The notes under the pieces are model-generated. The model was not told the DNA's origin, ran no database searches, and worked only from the letters and a program-made list of their open reading frames with translations. Below are positions 21,888 to 32,269 of a stretch of DNA of 32,269 nt, piece after piece. Numbering within the stretch: position 1 is the stretch's first letter; each line of letters opens with the position of its first letter. The translations under genes were made by a program, and so were the position numbers. This DNA comes from Betaproteobacteria bacterium RIFCSPLOWO2_02_FULL_65_20 (GTDB lineage Bacteria; Pseudomonadota; Gammaproteobacteria; Burkholderiales; SG8-39): contig MEQZ01000167.1 in assembly GCA_001770425.1 (NCBI GenBank), positions 3,431 through 35,699 of the forward strand, in the 5' to 3' direction.

Positions 21888-23120
21888 CTACGCCTTCCAG
21901 GGGAACACGGGCTCGGCCTGCGCGTAGGTGTTCGGCAGCACGACTTTGATATCCCCTTTGAGCACCTGCATCATCAGCGGCTGCGCGCCCTGATTCTGGC
22001 CGTTGACGAACTTGGTCGGGCCGTAGGGCATGAAGTGCTTGTCCCAGGTCGAGTTGGAAAGCGCCTCGATGATCGCTGCGCGGTCGCGCGACTTGGCGCG
22101 CTCGATGCCGTCGGCGAGCAGATGCACCGCCTGGTAGTTGAGGAATACCTCGTAGGTGTAGAACTGGCCCTTCATGGCCTCGACTTTCCTGCGCAGCGCG
22201 AGCGCCCGCTTGTCCTTGGGGTTGTACCAGTGGTTGCAGTCGATGATGCCGTTGGCGACGTCGGGAAACTCCTTGACGAACTTGAACGAGGAGGCGCCTC
22301 CGCCGAGCACCGAGAAGATCGCCTTCGGCTGCACGTTCTGCTGCTTCATGGTGCGCACCAGCAGCGCGTACTCGTTGTAGTAGTTCGCCGGGATGACGAT
22401 GTCCGGGTTGAGCGCTTTCATGCGCAGCACGATGTTGTTGAAGTCGCGCGTCGGATTGGCGTGCTTGACCACGTCCACGATCTGGTAACCCATGCCCGGG
22501 AGCTGTTGCGACAGCAGGTTCGCGGTGCCGGTGCCGAACAGCGATTCCTCATGGATGATCATCACGGTCTTGGCCGGCTTTCCGGCCAGCGTGTTCATGA
22601 TGTGCAGGTAGTTCATCGCCTGCTGCGACACCGTCCGGTAGCCGGGGGCGAAGCGGAACACGTTCTTCAGGCCCCGTTCGACGATCTGGTCGGCGACGCC
22701 GACGTCCACGACGTGAGGAATGTTGTACTTGGCCGCCGCCTGGGTGGTCGCCAGGCAGATCGCGCTCGCATAGGCGCCGACGATCGCCGATACGCCTTCT
22801 GCGTTCATCTTCTCGACTTCGGATACGCCGACATCGGGCTTGGACTGCGCGTCGCCGAGCACGGTCCGGATCTTCGCGCCCCCGAGGGACTTGATGCCGC
22901 CGGCCGCGTTGATCTCGTCGATCGCGATCTGCGCTCCGAGCCGGGATAGCCCGCCGGAGTAGGCGAGCGCACCGGACACCGGGTGCAGCACCCCGATCTT
23001 GATCGGCCCGGACTGGCCGCGCACGATGGCCGGAAAGCCGGCCAGGCCGGTCGCGGTGGCTGCGGCGACGGCTGCGGAACGCTTGAGGAATTCGCGCCGG
23101 TTACTGTTCTGTTTGCCCAT
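21888..23120 (-). CDS. HAAT-family ABC substrate-binding protein with twin-arginine signal
   Basis: 410 residues. The N-terminus MGKQNSNRREFLKRSAAVAAATATGLAGFPAIVRG contains a Tat-type RREFLK motif and a hydrophobic stretch, so folded export to the periplasm is expected. The mature part (IKIGVLHPVSGALAYSGGLSRLGAQIAIDEINAAGGI..VLGDAQSKPDVGVSEVEKM) is a type I periplasmic binding fold of the LivK/Peripla_BP_6 family. Residues such as GAYASAICLATTQAAAKYNIPHV line the usual ligand site. First gene of the operon, with AGGAA nine bases before its ATG. Its ligand defines the pathway substrate, but cannot be predicted by eye; amides, urea-like compounds and aromatic acids are all known ligands in this family. 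Confidence 0.9.
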   Translation of the reverse strand: MGKQNSNRREFLKRSAAVAAATATGLAGFPAIVRGQSGPIKIGVLHPVSGALAYSGGLSRLGAQIAIDEINAAGGIKSLGGAKIRTVLGDAQSKPDVGVSEVEKMNAEGVSAIVGAYASAICLATTQAAAKYNIPHVVDVGVADQIVERGLKNVFRFAPGYRTVSQQAMNYLHIMNTLAGKPAKTVMIIHEESLFGTGTANLLSQQLPGMGYQIVDVVKHANPTRDFNNIVLRMKALNPDIVIPANYYNEYALLVRTMKQQNVQPKAIFSVLGGGASSFKFVKEFPDVANGIIDCNHWYNPKDKRALALRRKVEAMKGQFYTYEVFLNYQAVHLLADGIERAKSRDRAAIIEALSNSTWDKHFMPYGPTKFVNGQNQGAQPLMMQVLKGDIKVVLPNTYAQAEPVFPWKA

Positions 23121-23192
23121 GATTGCAGGTTCCTTGGCTAAGAATGGTTAGGGATCGGTGCCGATGTTGCATCCGGCTTTGGCGTGAGGGCT

Positions 23193-23204
23193 GCCCGTAC
23201 GGGC
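23193..23204. promoter_or_regulatory. 12-bp palindrome upstream of the transporter operon
   Basis: GCCCGTACGGGC is self-complementary and lies 73 bases upstream of the binding-protein start, in the divergent spacer with thiC. It is a candidate operator for the catabolic operon; no regulator gene lies in the operon, so the link is inferred from position only. Confidence 0.3.
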
Positions 23205-23258
23205 GAATGCCCATCTTTCGGATAATGATACATCTGCCCGAGACCGGCCGCACTGCGT

Positions 23259-23287
23259 TTGCGCTCGCCCGCGCTTTGGGGTAATTT
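23259..23287 (+). promoter_or_regulatory. Candidate sigma70 promoter of thiC
   Basis: TTGCGC (23259-23264) and TAATTT (23282-23287) are separated by 17 bases, and the predicted start site falls just before the 5' stem of the TPP riboswitch. Only partial match to consensus. Confidence 0.45.
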
Positions 23288-23295
23288 GCAGGTTA

Positions 23296-25353
<2,058 letters not shown>

Positions 25354-25392
25354 GCAGGCCCCATGTCGCCGGGGAACATTTCTGAACTTTAG

Positions 25393-25461
25393 TTCGCGGA
25401 CCTGCTGCGCGGTTACACCGGCGATGCGGGCGACCCGGCGTTCAACGCTGTGAAGAAATGA
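25393..25461 (+). pseudogene. Possible C-terminal remnant of a lost gene
   Basis: Between thiC and the ORF6N gene a 22-codon stretch reads FADLLRGYTGDAGDPAFNAVKK before TGA, with a stop codon immediately upstream and no start. Its composition looks coding. I cannot name a parent family; it may be chance. Confidence 0.2.
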
Positions 25462-25470
25462 TTTTGGTCA

Positions 25471-26064
25471 ATGCCTGCTAAAAGCCTCATGAAGCCGGCA
25501 CTGCTTCCCATCGGGCGCATCGAGAACCGGATCCTCGTCGTGCGCGGGCAGAAGGTTTTGCTCGATAGCGATCTCGCCGCGCTCTACGGGGTCGAAACGC
25601 GGGTGCTCAACCAGGCGGTCAAGCGTAATCTCGAACGGTTTCCGGCCGACTTCATGTTCCGACTCTCAGCCAAGGAGTTCGAAAGTTGGAGATCACAAAT
25701 TGTGATGTCCAAACCGGGTGCGATAATGGGGCTGCGCCGCGCGCCTTTTGCGTTCACCGAACACGGTGCTCTCATGGCGGCTTCCGTATTGAACACTTCC
25801 CGCGCCGTCGAAGTCGGCCTTTACGTCGTGCGTGCCTTCGTGCGCCTGCGCGAAACGCTCGTTGCGCACAAGGAGCTTGCCGCAAAACTTGAAGAGCTCG
25901 AACAAAAGACCGAGGCGCTCGCGCTGCGCCATGACACGCTTGCCGCCAATACGCGCGCCCAGTTGCGGCAGGTGTTCGAAGCCATCCGCGAGTTGATGAG
26001 CCCGCCAGAGCCCAGGCGCCGGCCTATCGGATTCGTCACTCCCGAAGAGAAGAAACGCAGCTAA
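25471..26064 (+). CDS. ORF6N-domain protein (phage/accessory DNA-binding family)
   Basis: 197 residues. The N-terminal domain (about residues 14-105) reads RIENRILVVRGQKVLLDSDLAALYGVETRVLNQAVKRNLERFPADFMFRLSAKEFESWRSQIV..RRAPFAFTEHGALMAASVLNT, the ORF6N domain found in phage antirepressor-like and chromosomal accessory proteins. The C-terminal region (AHKELAAKLEELEQKTEALALRHDTLAANTRAQLRQVFEAIRELM) is a predicted coiled coil. The start is uncertain (25471 or ATG 25489), neither with a strong ribosome site. It lies between thiC and the first repeated thiC 3' fragment, suggesting it was acquired as cargo. Role unknown; presumably DNA binding. Confidence 0.85.
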   Translation: MPAKSLMKPALLPIGRIENRILVVRGQKVLLDSDLAALYGVETRVLNQAVKRNLERFPADFMFRLSAKEFESWRSQIVMSKPGAIMGLRRAPFAFTEHGALMAASVLNTSRAVEVGLYVVRAFVRLRETLVAHKELAAKLEELEQKTEALALRHDTLAANTRAQLRQVFEAIRELMSPPEPRRRPIGFVTPEEKKRS

Positions 26065-26075
26065 GACGCACAAGC

Positions 26076-26099
26076 AAAAACGCCCGCGCGAAGGCGCGG
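26076..26099 (-). terminator. Candidate intrinsic terminator on the minus strand
   Basis: On the minus strand CCGCGC-CTTC-GCGCGG forms a perfect six-pair stem, followed after GCG by TTTTT. It lies 300 bases past the stop of the orphan binding-protein gene and just after the ORF6N stop, so it could end minus-strand transcription. The gap between stem and T-run is slightly long. Confidence 0.45.
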
Positions 26100-26200
26100 T
26101 GTTGAGGGGTGTAGTAGTTCTCCGGTACTTGCGTCCGGATGTATAGCGATTACCGCGCGCTGCCGCATTTCCACTTCGCATTCCAGGGGAAACGTTAAGA

Positions 26201-26300
26201 AAAGGCATGGAACAGAAGGCCGTGGAGTTCGTGAAAAAGAGCGCGCAGATCTACCAGAAGGCATGACTCCGCCCCGTGCCGCCAGGCACAATTGCGAACA
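26201..26300 (+). pseudogene. thiC: Second copy of the thiC 3' end (fragment)
   Basis: The in-frame reading [21 protein letters not shown] followed by TGA closely matches the thiC C-terminus [21 protein letters not shown]. Similarity continues loosely past the stop (GCCCCGTGCCGCCAGGCACA against GCCCCATGTCGCCGGGGAACA). Several differences are synonymous (GCG/GCC, AAA/AAG, GCG/GCA), so the copy looks like the end of a divergent thiC allele more than a decaying duplicate. There is no start or upstream thiC sequence. Confidence 0.85.
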
Positions 26301-26401
26301 TGGCCAGACGGACATGCGCGTCCGGCGTGGCGGAGCGGCTGATCCGGTTGTCAAAAACGGCAATAGACCTGGCCCGGATATCTGCCGCGGTCTTCTTTCC
26401 G

Positions 26402-27442
26402 TCACTTTCCCGCCTTGGTAATATACTGATCCCAAAGCTTGCTCCATTTGTCCCATCCATCGATGACCATGGCCGGATCGAGAATGACCAGCCTGGTTCG
26501 CTCGATCGGACTCTTCGTCTTGCTGTTCGCCGGAACGGCGCCGTGATCGCTGAACAGTTTCTGCGCGTCGGTGAGCATGAAATCCGCGAACAACAGCGCA
26601 GCGTTGGGATGCGGCGCTTGCCTGGCGATCGCGACTCCGTTTGGTTTCGCGATGACCGGGTCGAGCATCAGCATTGCGATCGGCGCCTGCTTGTGTTGTA
26701 AGTGGTCGATCTCGAAGCTGTAGATCGTCAACGCCAAGGGCACATCGCCGGCGGCGACCATATTGGCGAGAACGATGTGCCCCTTGCGCTTTTGCAAATC
26801 CTGCGCGCCGATCCCGCGGAAAAAATCGAGCGCGCGCTTCTCGCCCCAGTAAAGGATCAGCTCGGCCATCCAGTCGGCGTCCGACTGCTCGATGCCGAGC
26901 TTGCCTTTCCATTGCGGTTTGAGCAGATCCTCGTAGGTTTTCGGCAAATCCTCTTTCTTGATCAAATTGGTGTTGTAGGCCTGCACGAACACATTGAACC
27001 GTGTCGGAAAGTACAGGCGGTGGCCGGGGATCGCATTCTGTACTAGCTCCTTGGCGAACGGGGTGTAGAAAGTCGTCAGCACTTTTTCCCGCGCCAGCGC
27101 TTCGAGTTCCGGTCCGTTGGTTTCGATCGCATCGACGAAGTGCCGCTGGGCAGTCGCCTCGGCCAGCGTGCGCTGAACGACGTTCTCGCTTCGCGACCTC
27201 CAGGTGTTCACTTTCACCCCGTATTTGGCTTCGAATGCGGCGGTCAGGCGCTTCAGGTCCTCGGCGTTGATCGACGTATAGAAATTGACCACGCCTTCCT
27301 TCTTCGCCGCGGCGACGAGGCGCTCGCTTCGATCCGGCCCCTGGTAATCCAGAATTTTCCGCGCGGCATCCTGCGCGCCCCCCGGGCGTGCCGTAACCAG
27401 GAGTAATGCGGCCAATATGATCGGTATCGTCGGTGTTCTCAT
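26402..27442 (-). CDS. Orphan iron-type ABC substrate-binding protein (extracellular solute-binding family 1)
   Basis: 346 residues with a Sec signal peptide (MRTPTIPIILAALLLVTARPGGAQ). The mature protein (ERLVAAAKKEGVVNFYTSINAEDLKRLTAAFEAKYGVKVNTWRSRSENVVQRTLAEATA..FNVFVQAYNTNLI..YEDLLKPQWKGKLGI..ANSKTKSP) matches the FutA/AfuA/FbpA-like Fe3+ or small-solute binding family of betaproteobacteria. GGAGGAGGAG directly before ATG 27442 is a very strong ribosome site. No permease or ATPase gene lies nearby, so it must borrow a transporter or act as a sensor. It sits opposite in strand between two thiC 3' fragments, indicating acquisition as cargo. Ligand not determinable; tyrosines typical of iron ligation are not obvious. 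Confidence 0.87.
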   Translation of the reverse strand: MRTPTIPIILAALLLVTARPGGAQDAARKILDYQGPDRSERLVAAAKKEGVVNFYTSINAEDLKRLTAAFEAKYGVKVNTWRSRSENVVQRTLAEATAQRHFVDAIETNGPELEALAREKVLTTFYTPFAKELVQNAIPGHRLYFPTRFNVFVQAYNTNLIKKEDLPKTYEDLLKPQWKGKLGIEQSDADWMAELILYWGEKRALDFFRGIGAQDLQKRKGHIVLANMVAAGDVPLALTIYSFEIDHLQHKQAPIAMLMLDPVIAKPNGVAIARQAPHPNAALLFADFMLTDAQKLFSDHGAVPANSKTKSPIERTRLVILDPAMVIDGWDKWSKLWDQYITKAGK

Positions 27443-27466
27443 GGCTCCTCCTCCGAGTGAAACTGA

Positions 27467-27751
<285 letters not shown>

Positions 27752-27763
27752 GCACGGGCTGAT

Positions 27764-27781
27764 GTAGTACAATCCGACTAC
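27764..27781. promoter_or_regulatory. Inverted repeat with -10 box before the RHH antitoxin
   Basis: GTAGT and ACTAC flank eight bases, and TACAAT (27768-27773) overlaps the left arm, 25 bases before the antitoxin ATG. This is the usual place for an autoregulatory operator of a ribbon-helix-helix antitoxin. Short arms, so tentative. Confidence 0.4.
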
Positions 27782-27797
27782 CTAACGGAGCCGAGCC

Positions 27798-28088
27798 ATG
27801 GCCACTACCGCCACCAGCATAAAATTGCCGTCCGCTCTCAAGGCTGAACTGGAAAAACTCGCCCATCGCTCCGGCGAGACGACCCACGCGGTCATGGTGC
27901 GCGCACTGGCCGAACACGTTGCAGCGGCCAAGCGCTACCGCAGTTTTCTCGATGATGCCGCGCGTGCCGATGTCGCCATGCAGGAGAGCGGCGTTGGGTA
28001 TGCGATGCAGGATGTGCACGCATACGTCACGGCCAAGGTGCGCGGCGAGCGGGCGAAGCGGCCAAGCCCCGTGAAGTGGCGCAAGTAA
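27798..28088 (+). CDS. CopG/ribbon-helix-helix antitoxin (ParD-like)
   Basis: 96 residues. The N-terminus TATSIKLPSALKAELEKLAHRSGETTHAVMVRALAEHV is a ribbon-helix-helix DNA-binding domain, with the beta strand TSIKLP and two helices. The C-terminal part (FLDDAARADVAMQESGVGYAMQDVHAYV) is the toxin-wrapping extension with the common D..A...G..Y...DVHAYV pattern of ParD-like antitoxins. GGAG lies seven bases before the ATG. It overlaps the toxin gene by 13 bases. Expected to neutralise ParE and repress the operon through the upstream inverted repeat. Confidence 0.88.
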   Translation: MATTATSIKLPSALKAELEKLAHRSGETTHAVMVRALAEHVAAAKRYRSFLDDAARADVAMQESGVGYAMQDVHAYVTAKVRGERAKRPSPVKWRK

Positions 28089-28369
28089 TCTACGCGGCCG
28101 AAGCGCTCGCCGATCTGGAGCGGCTGGGCGAGTTCCTGCTGGAGCAAGCCCCGGAGTCGGCCGCGGCGGTTGTGGCGCGCGTGACCGACGCGATCGAGAT
28201 TCTGGTGGACCATCCGCTCATCGGCCGCCGCGTGGAGGGCGAGTTGCGCGAGTTGGTGATATTGCGCGGCGCCTTGGGCTACCTCGCCCTGTACCACTTC
28301 GACCCTGTCCGGGATATCGTTCGGCTGTTGCGCATTCGGCACCAGCGCGAAGTCGGTTATCGCGACTGA
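28076..28369 (+). CDS. RelE/ParE-family toxin
   Basis: 97 residues starting with GTG inside the antitoxin gene. VIYAAEALADLERLGEFLLEQAPESAAAVVARVTDAIEILVDHPLIGRRVEGELRELVIL..GYLALYHFDPVRDIVRLLRIRHQREVGY is a typical ParE/RelE fold with the C-terminal IRHQRE motif. ParE toxins inhibit gyrase and RelE toxins cut mRNA; the ending RHQRE is closest to ParE. It completes a type II toxin-antitoxin pair at the right edge of the thiC-fragment region and probably stabilises it. Confidence 0.88.
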   Translation: MAQVIYAAEALADLERLGEFLLEQAPESAAAVVARVTDAIEILVDHPLIGRRVEGELRELVILRGALGYLALYHFDPVRDIVRLLRIRHQREVGYRD

Positions 28370-28445
28370 AGGGCGCATGTCCCGCCGTGAGGGTGAAATG
28401 CCCGCTCGATGGTTATCGGTGGCCGGAGTCTGATCGCCCGCCCGG

Positions 28446-28451
28446 TATAAT
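28446..28451 (+). promoter_or_regulatory. Candidate -10 box for uppP
   Basis: TATAAT lies 24 bases before the GTG start of uppP; no matching -35 is visible at 16-18 bases. Confidence 0.4.
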
Positions 28452-28475
28452 CCGCCTCACTTCAAAAGGGGCACC

Positions 28476-29294
28476 GTGGACGTACTTCTGCAAGCGCTCA
28501 TTCTCGGCGTGGTCGAGGGCCTGACCGAATTCCTGCCTGTGTCCTCCACCGGCCACCTGATCCTCGCCGGAGACCTGATCGGCTTCAACGACGAGAAGGG
28601 CAAGATGTTCGAGATCATGATCCAGTGCGGCGCGATTCTCGCGGTGTGCTGGGAGTACCGCGCCAAGCTCGGCGCGGTACTCACGGGGCTCGCCTCCGAT
28701 CGCGCCGCGCAGCGGTTCGCGCTCAACCTGGTCGTCGCCTTCATGCCATTGGCCATTCTGGGCCTGGCCTTCGGCAGCGCGATCAAGGCGGTGCTGTTCA
28801 AGCCGGTGCCGGTCGCGCTCGCCTTCATCGTCGGCGGCTTCGTCATCCTCTGGGCCGAGCGGCGCGAGCACCGCATCACGGTTCAGACCGCGGACGACAT
28901 GCGCTGGACGGACGCGCTGAAGGTCGGGCTCGCGCAGTGCCTGGCGCTCGTTCCCGGCACTTCGCGCGCCGGTGCCACCATCATCGGGGGCCTGTTCTTC
29001 GGGCTGTCGCGCCGAGCGGCGACCGAATTTTCCTTCTTTCTCGCGGTGCCGGTGCTGTTCGCGGCAAGCGCATACGAATTTCTGAAGCACCGCGAGCTGT
29101 TCAGCAGGGACGACCTGGGCATGTTCGCAGTCGGCTTCATCGCAGCCTTCGCCTCGGCGTTCCTGATCGTGCGCTGGCTGCTGCGTTACATCTCCAGCCA
29201 CGACTTCACGCTGTTCGCGTGGTACCGGATTGCATTCGGCGCGATCGTGCTCCTCACTGCCTACACCGGGCTGGTCGACTGGACGACCGGCTGA
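28476..29294 (+). CDS. uppP: Undecaprenyl-diphosphate phosphatase
   Basis: 272 residues, a polytopic inner-membrane BacA/UppP protein that dephosphorylates undecaprenyl pyrophosphate to recycle the lipid carrier used by peptidoglycan and O-antigen synthesis. The active-site motifs are visible: [19 protein letters not shown] (residues 12-30, E/Q-rich and PGT-like) and [35 protein letters not shown] near 160-180. The GTG start has AAAAGGGG five bases before it. Functionally linked to the lipid-carrier transferase at the left of the window, though not in the same operon. Confidence 0.96.
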   Translation: MDVLLQALILGVVEGLTEFLPVSSTGHLILAGDLIGFNDEKGKMFEIMIQCGAILAVCWEYRAKLGAVLTGLASDRAAQRFALNLVVAFMPLAILGLAFGSAIKAVLFKPVPVALAFIVGGFVILWAERREHRITVQTADDMRWTDALKVGLAQCLALVPGTSRAGATIIGGLFFGLSRRAATEFSFFLAVPVLFAASAYEFLKHRELFSRDDLGMFAVGFIAAFASAFLIVRWLLRYISSHDFTLFAWYRIAFGAIVLLTAYTGLVDWTTG

Positions 29295-29305
29295 CGGCGG
29301 ACTTT

Positions 29306-30079
29306 CTAGTCGAACGCGAACGCGTCCATCGCAAGCACGCCGTTGCTGATGCCCGAATGGATGATCCGGCCGTGAGCGCCTGGCGTTCCTGCGCCCAATG
29401 CGACGAACAGCGGCAGGAAATGTTCTTCGGTCGGGTGATTCTTCGACGCAAAGGGGGCGCTGTCCCGGTACGCCAGCAGTTCGCCAGTATCGCCCGCGGT
29501 AACAGCGTTGCGCAGCCAGCCGGCGAAATCGGTGACCCAGGGAGGCGGCTCGGTTCCCTCGGGCAGCATCTCGCGCAGATTGTGCGTGGCGTTCCCCGAG
29601 CCGATGATCAGCACGTTGTCCGCGCGCAGCTCGCGCAGGTTCTGCCCGATCAGATAGTGGTGCTGCGTGGACTCATAGGGTTGCACCGAAACCTGGGTCA
29701 CCGGAATGTCGGCCTGCGGATACATGAGCGCAAGCGGCACCCAGACGCCGTGATCCAGCCCGCGCGCGTCGTCCACGACCGCGCGCATGCCTGCGCTCTC
29801 CAGGCGCCGCGCGAGTTCGCGTGCGAGAGCCGGTGCGCCGGGCGCCGCGTAGTTCATCTCGTAGAGCTGCGGCTCGAAACCGAAGAAGTCGTGAACGGTC
29901 TTGGGCCGTTCGGTCGCGTTGACGGTGGGCACGCGCGCCTCCCAGTGCGCCGATACCACGACGATGGCGCGCGGCGTGCCCAACTGCCCGCCCAGCCCGG
30001 CCAGGAACCGCCGCGTCGGACTGTCGTGCAGAATGACGTTCGGTGCGCCGTGGGAGAGGAACAATGCGGGAAACGTCAT
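29306..30079 (-). CDS. LigB/DODA-type extradiol dioxygenase family protein (YgiD-like)
   Basis: 257 residues. FPALFLSHGAPNVILHDSPTRRFL begins with the zinc-ligand histidine of the LigB superfamily; VVVSAHWEARVPTVNAT, RGLDHGVWVPLALMYPQADIPVTQVSVQ and VLIIGSGNATHNLREM provide the other metal-binding and catalytic residues. Closest in layout to E. coli YgiD (4,5-DOPA dioxygenase extradiol). The natural substrate is uncertain. ATG 30079 follows the rhodanese stop by 19 bases, so the two genes probably share a transcript. It converges on uppP with only 11 bases between stops and no visible terminator. Confidence 0.88.
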   Translation of the reverse strand: MTFPALFLSHGAPNVILHDSPTRRFLAGLGGQLGTPRAIVVVSAHWEARVPTVNATERPKTVHDFFGFEPQLYEMNYAAPGAPALARELARRLESAGMRAVVDDARGLDHGVWVPLALMYPQADIPVTQVSVQPYESTQHHYLIGQNLRELRADNVLIIGSGNATHNLREMLPEGTEPPPWVTDFAGWLRNAVTAGDTGELLAYRDSAPFASKNHPTEEHFLPLFVALGAGTPGAHGRIIHSGISNGVLAMDAFAFD

Positions 30080-30098
30080 GGTCAGCGTGTGCTCACGG

Positions 30099-30563
30099 TC
30101 AACCTTGTTCCCAGGGCAGCCCGGCCACCCGCCAGCCGTTGATGCTGTTGCGGTGGCCCTGGGCATCGCGGTCGCCCTCGAATCCCTCGAGCACGTTGAA
30201 GCAGCGCGGGTAGCCCGCTTGGGTCGCCAGCGCCGCCGCATGATGCGACCGGTGGCCGGAGCGGCACAAGAACATCACCGGCGCGGCGGTGGCGGGGACA
30301 GCAGACCGGAACTGGGGGAGGAAATCAGGGTTGCGCACGCTGCCGGGATAGCTCGTCCATTCGATCATCACGGCGCCAGGGACGCGCCCCACCCAGTACC
30401 ACTCGGCCTGGGTGCGCACGTCGACCATGGCCGCATGCGGGACCGCCCGCAGCAGAGTAAACGCTTCGCTGGGAAGCAGCGCCCCGGCGTAGGGCAGCTT
30501 GTTTTCCAGTGCGCGTTGCGTCGCGCGGGCCAGAATTGCTTCGACGTCGTCCATCGTGTTCAT
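30099..30563 (-). CDS. Rhodanese-domain protein
   Basis: 154 residues from ATG 30563 (MNTMDDVEAILARATQRAL); the longer ORF start at 30674 would overlap the glnA regulatory sites. The rhodanese domain runs from about residue 35: AMVDVRTQAEWYWVGRVPGAVMIEW, then PVMFLCRSGHRSHHAAALATQAGY with the active-site loop C-R-S-G-H-R, and the C-terminal tail FEGDRDAQGHRNSINGWRVAGLPWEQG that is typical of a proteobacterial subgroup. Cytoplasmic sulfurtransferase of unknown acceptor. A TATAAT on the minus strand lies 21 bases upstream. Confidence 0.85.
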   Translation of the reverse strand: MNTMDDVEAILARATQRALENKLPYAGALLPSEAFTLLRAVPHAAMVDVRTQAEWYWVGRVPGAVMIEWTSYPGSVRNPDFLPQFRSAVPATAAPVMFLCRSGHRSHHAAALATQAGYPRCFNVLEGFEGDRDAQGHRNSINGWRVAGLPWEQG

Positions 30564-30584
30564 CTCGTACACTGGCAGCCCGGA

Positions 30585-30614
30585 ATTATAGGGGGTCCGG
30601 CCGATCGCGCCCAA
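30585..30614 (-). promoter_or_regulatory. Candidate sigma70 promoter of the rhodanese gene
   Basis: On the minus strand TTGGGC (30614-30609) and TATAAT (30590-30585) are 18 bases apart, and the TATAAT is 21 bases before the chosen ATG. It lies directly beside the NtrC-like dyads of the divergent glnA. Confidence 0.5.
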
Positions 30615-30624
30615 TGCCGCTGCG

Positions 30625-30639
30625 GCACCGTTATTGTGC
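30625..30639 (+). promoter_or_regulatory. NtrC-like binding dyad (distal)
   Basis: GCAC-N7-GTGC (GCACCGTTATTGTGC) matches the NtrC enhancer pattern. It lies about 130-145 bases upstream of the predicted sigma54 start and 31 bases, three helical turns, from a second dyad. Confidence 0.65.
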
Positions 30640-30655
30640 GCAAACAACATCTGCC

Positions 30656-30670
30656 GCACTGGCGTGGTGC
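30656..30670 (+). promoter_or_regulatory. NtrC-like binding dyad (proximal)
   Basis: GCACTGGCGTGGTGC has GCAC-N7-GTGC with the full TGGTGC half-site. Spacing of 31 bases to the distal dyad puts both on the same helix face, as at enterobacterial glnA enhancers. Confidence 0.7.
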
Positions 30671-30744
30671 ACAATTTCGATTGAAACGCTCTGAAACAAC
30701 CGCGAGGCCCTTATGGCACAATACCGTGCTCAATGTGTCCCGGA

Positions 30745-30760
30745 TGGCACGGATACTGCT
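30745..30760 (+). promoter_or_regulatory. Sigma54 (RpoN) promoter of glnA
   Basis: TGGCACGGATACTGCT closely matches TGGCACG-N4-TTGCW, with GG and GC ten bases apart as required. The predicted start site is near 30771, about 63 bases before the glnA ATG. Together with the two NtrC-like dyads it predicts nitrogen-controlled transcription. Confidence 0.75.
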
Positions 30761-30833
30761 GTTTGCTCCCCATTTTCCGGGCTTCTAGCCCTCTTTCCGA
30801 ACTCTCTAGCCAAACACCGAAGGAGATTTTCGC

Positions 30834-32249
<1,416 letters not shown>

Positions 32250-32269
32250 GCGGCCGGGACCGTGGCGGG

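Noticed and set aside
30714-30731. TGGCACAATACCGTGCT as a second sigma54 promoter or third NtrC dyad
   Set aside because: GG and GC are 11 bases apart rather than 10, and the GCAC/GTGC half-sites are 6 rather than 7 bases apart; the downstream TGGCACGGATACTGCT fits properly.

Overview
The window is a GC-rich chromosomal segment of a Gram-negative bacterium, most likely a betaproteobacterium. This rests on the LPS core genes, cytochrome c maturation genes, a pcm/rhodanese/TolC/waaA block, a TPP-riboswitch-controlled thiC and a sigma54/NtrC-type glnA promoter. The taxonomic call is inference from gene content and codon usage; no search was possible.

Layout. 1-3.6 kb (minus): end of an O-antigen cluster in the order glycosyltransferase 2, WbpV-like epimerase, WbpL/WecA-like initiating transferase, WbpM/CapD-like dehydratase, with a 22-bp perfect inverted repeat in one spacer. 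3.6-5.8 kb (plus): LPS inner core genes waaC and waaA, overlapping. 6.0-8.35 kb (minus): pcm-like methyltransferase, rhodanese, TolC-family outer membrane channel. 8.7-10.0 kb (plus): ccmA and ccmB, after which the expected ccmC is absent. Instead there is a palindromic intergenic repeat, a decayed HlyD/MFP adaptor fragment, a TumE/TumA-like toxin-antitoxin pair, and a DNA methyltransferase with a very short companion ORF that may be a restriction-gene remnant (10.0-12.7 kb, a small accessory island).

12.7-23.1 kb (minus): one long catabolic operon. Transcription starts with a branched-chain-amino-acid-type ABC importer (Tat-signal binding protein, LivH, LivM, LivG, LivF). It continues into an aconitase/LeuC-like large subunit, a LeuD-like small subunit, an isocitrate-lyase/PEP-mutase-family lyase, a dihydropyrimidinase/hydantoinase-like amidohydrolase and a fumarate-reductase-like flavoprotein that carries an apparent one-base frameshift. 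The hydro-lyase plus C-C lyase pair is the logic of 2,3-dimethylmalate breakdown (DmdAB/Dml), and a cyclic amidohydrolase plus a flavin reductase suggests ring reduction and opening. The substrate is unknown; this is the best candidate for an undescribed pathway.

23.3-28.4 kb: TPP riboswitch and thiC, followed by an accessory stretch in which the 3' end of thiC recurs twice as divergent fragments. These punctuate an ORF6N-domain gene, an orphan iron-type ABC binding protein and a ParD/ParE-like toxin-antitoxin pair. The pattern suggests that the thiC 3' end is a recurrent insertion or exchange site. 28.5-32.3 kb: housekeeping genes uppP, a LigB-type dioxygenase, a rhodanese, and glnA, which has a good sigma54 promoter and two NtrC-like dyads spaced 31 bp apart.
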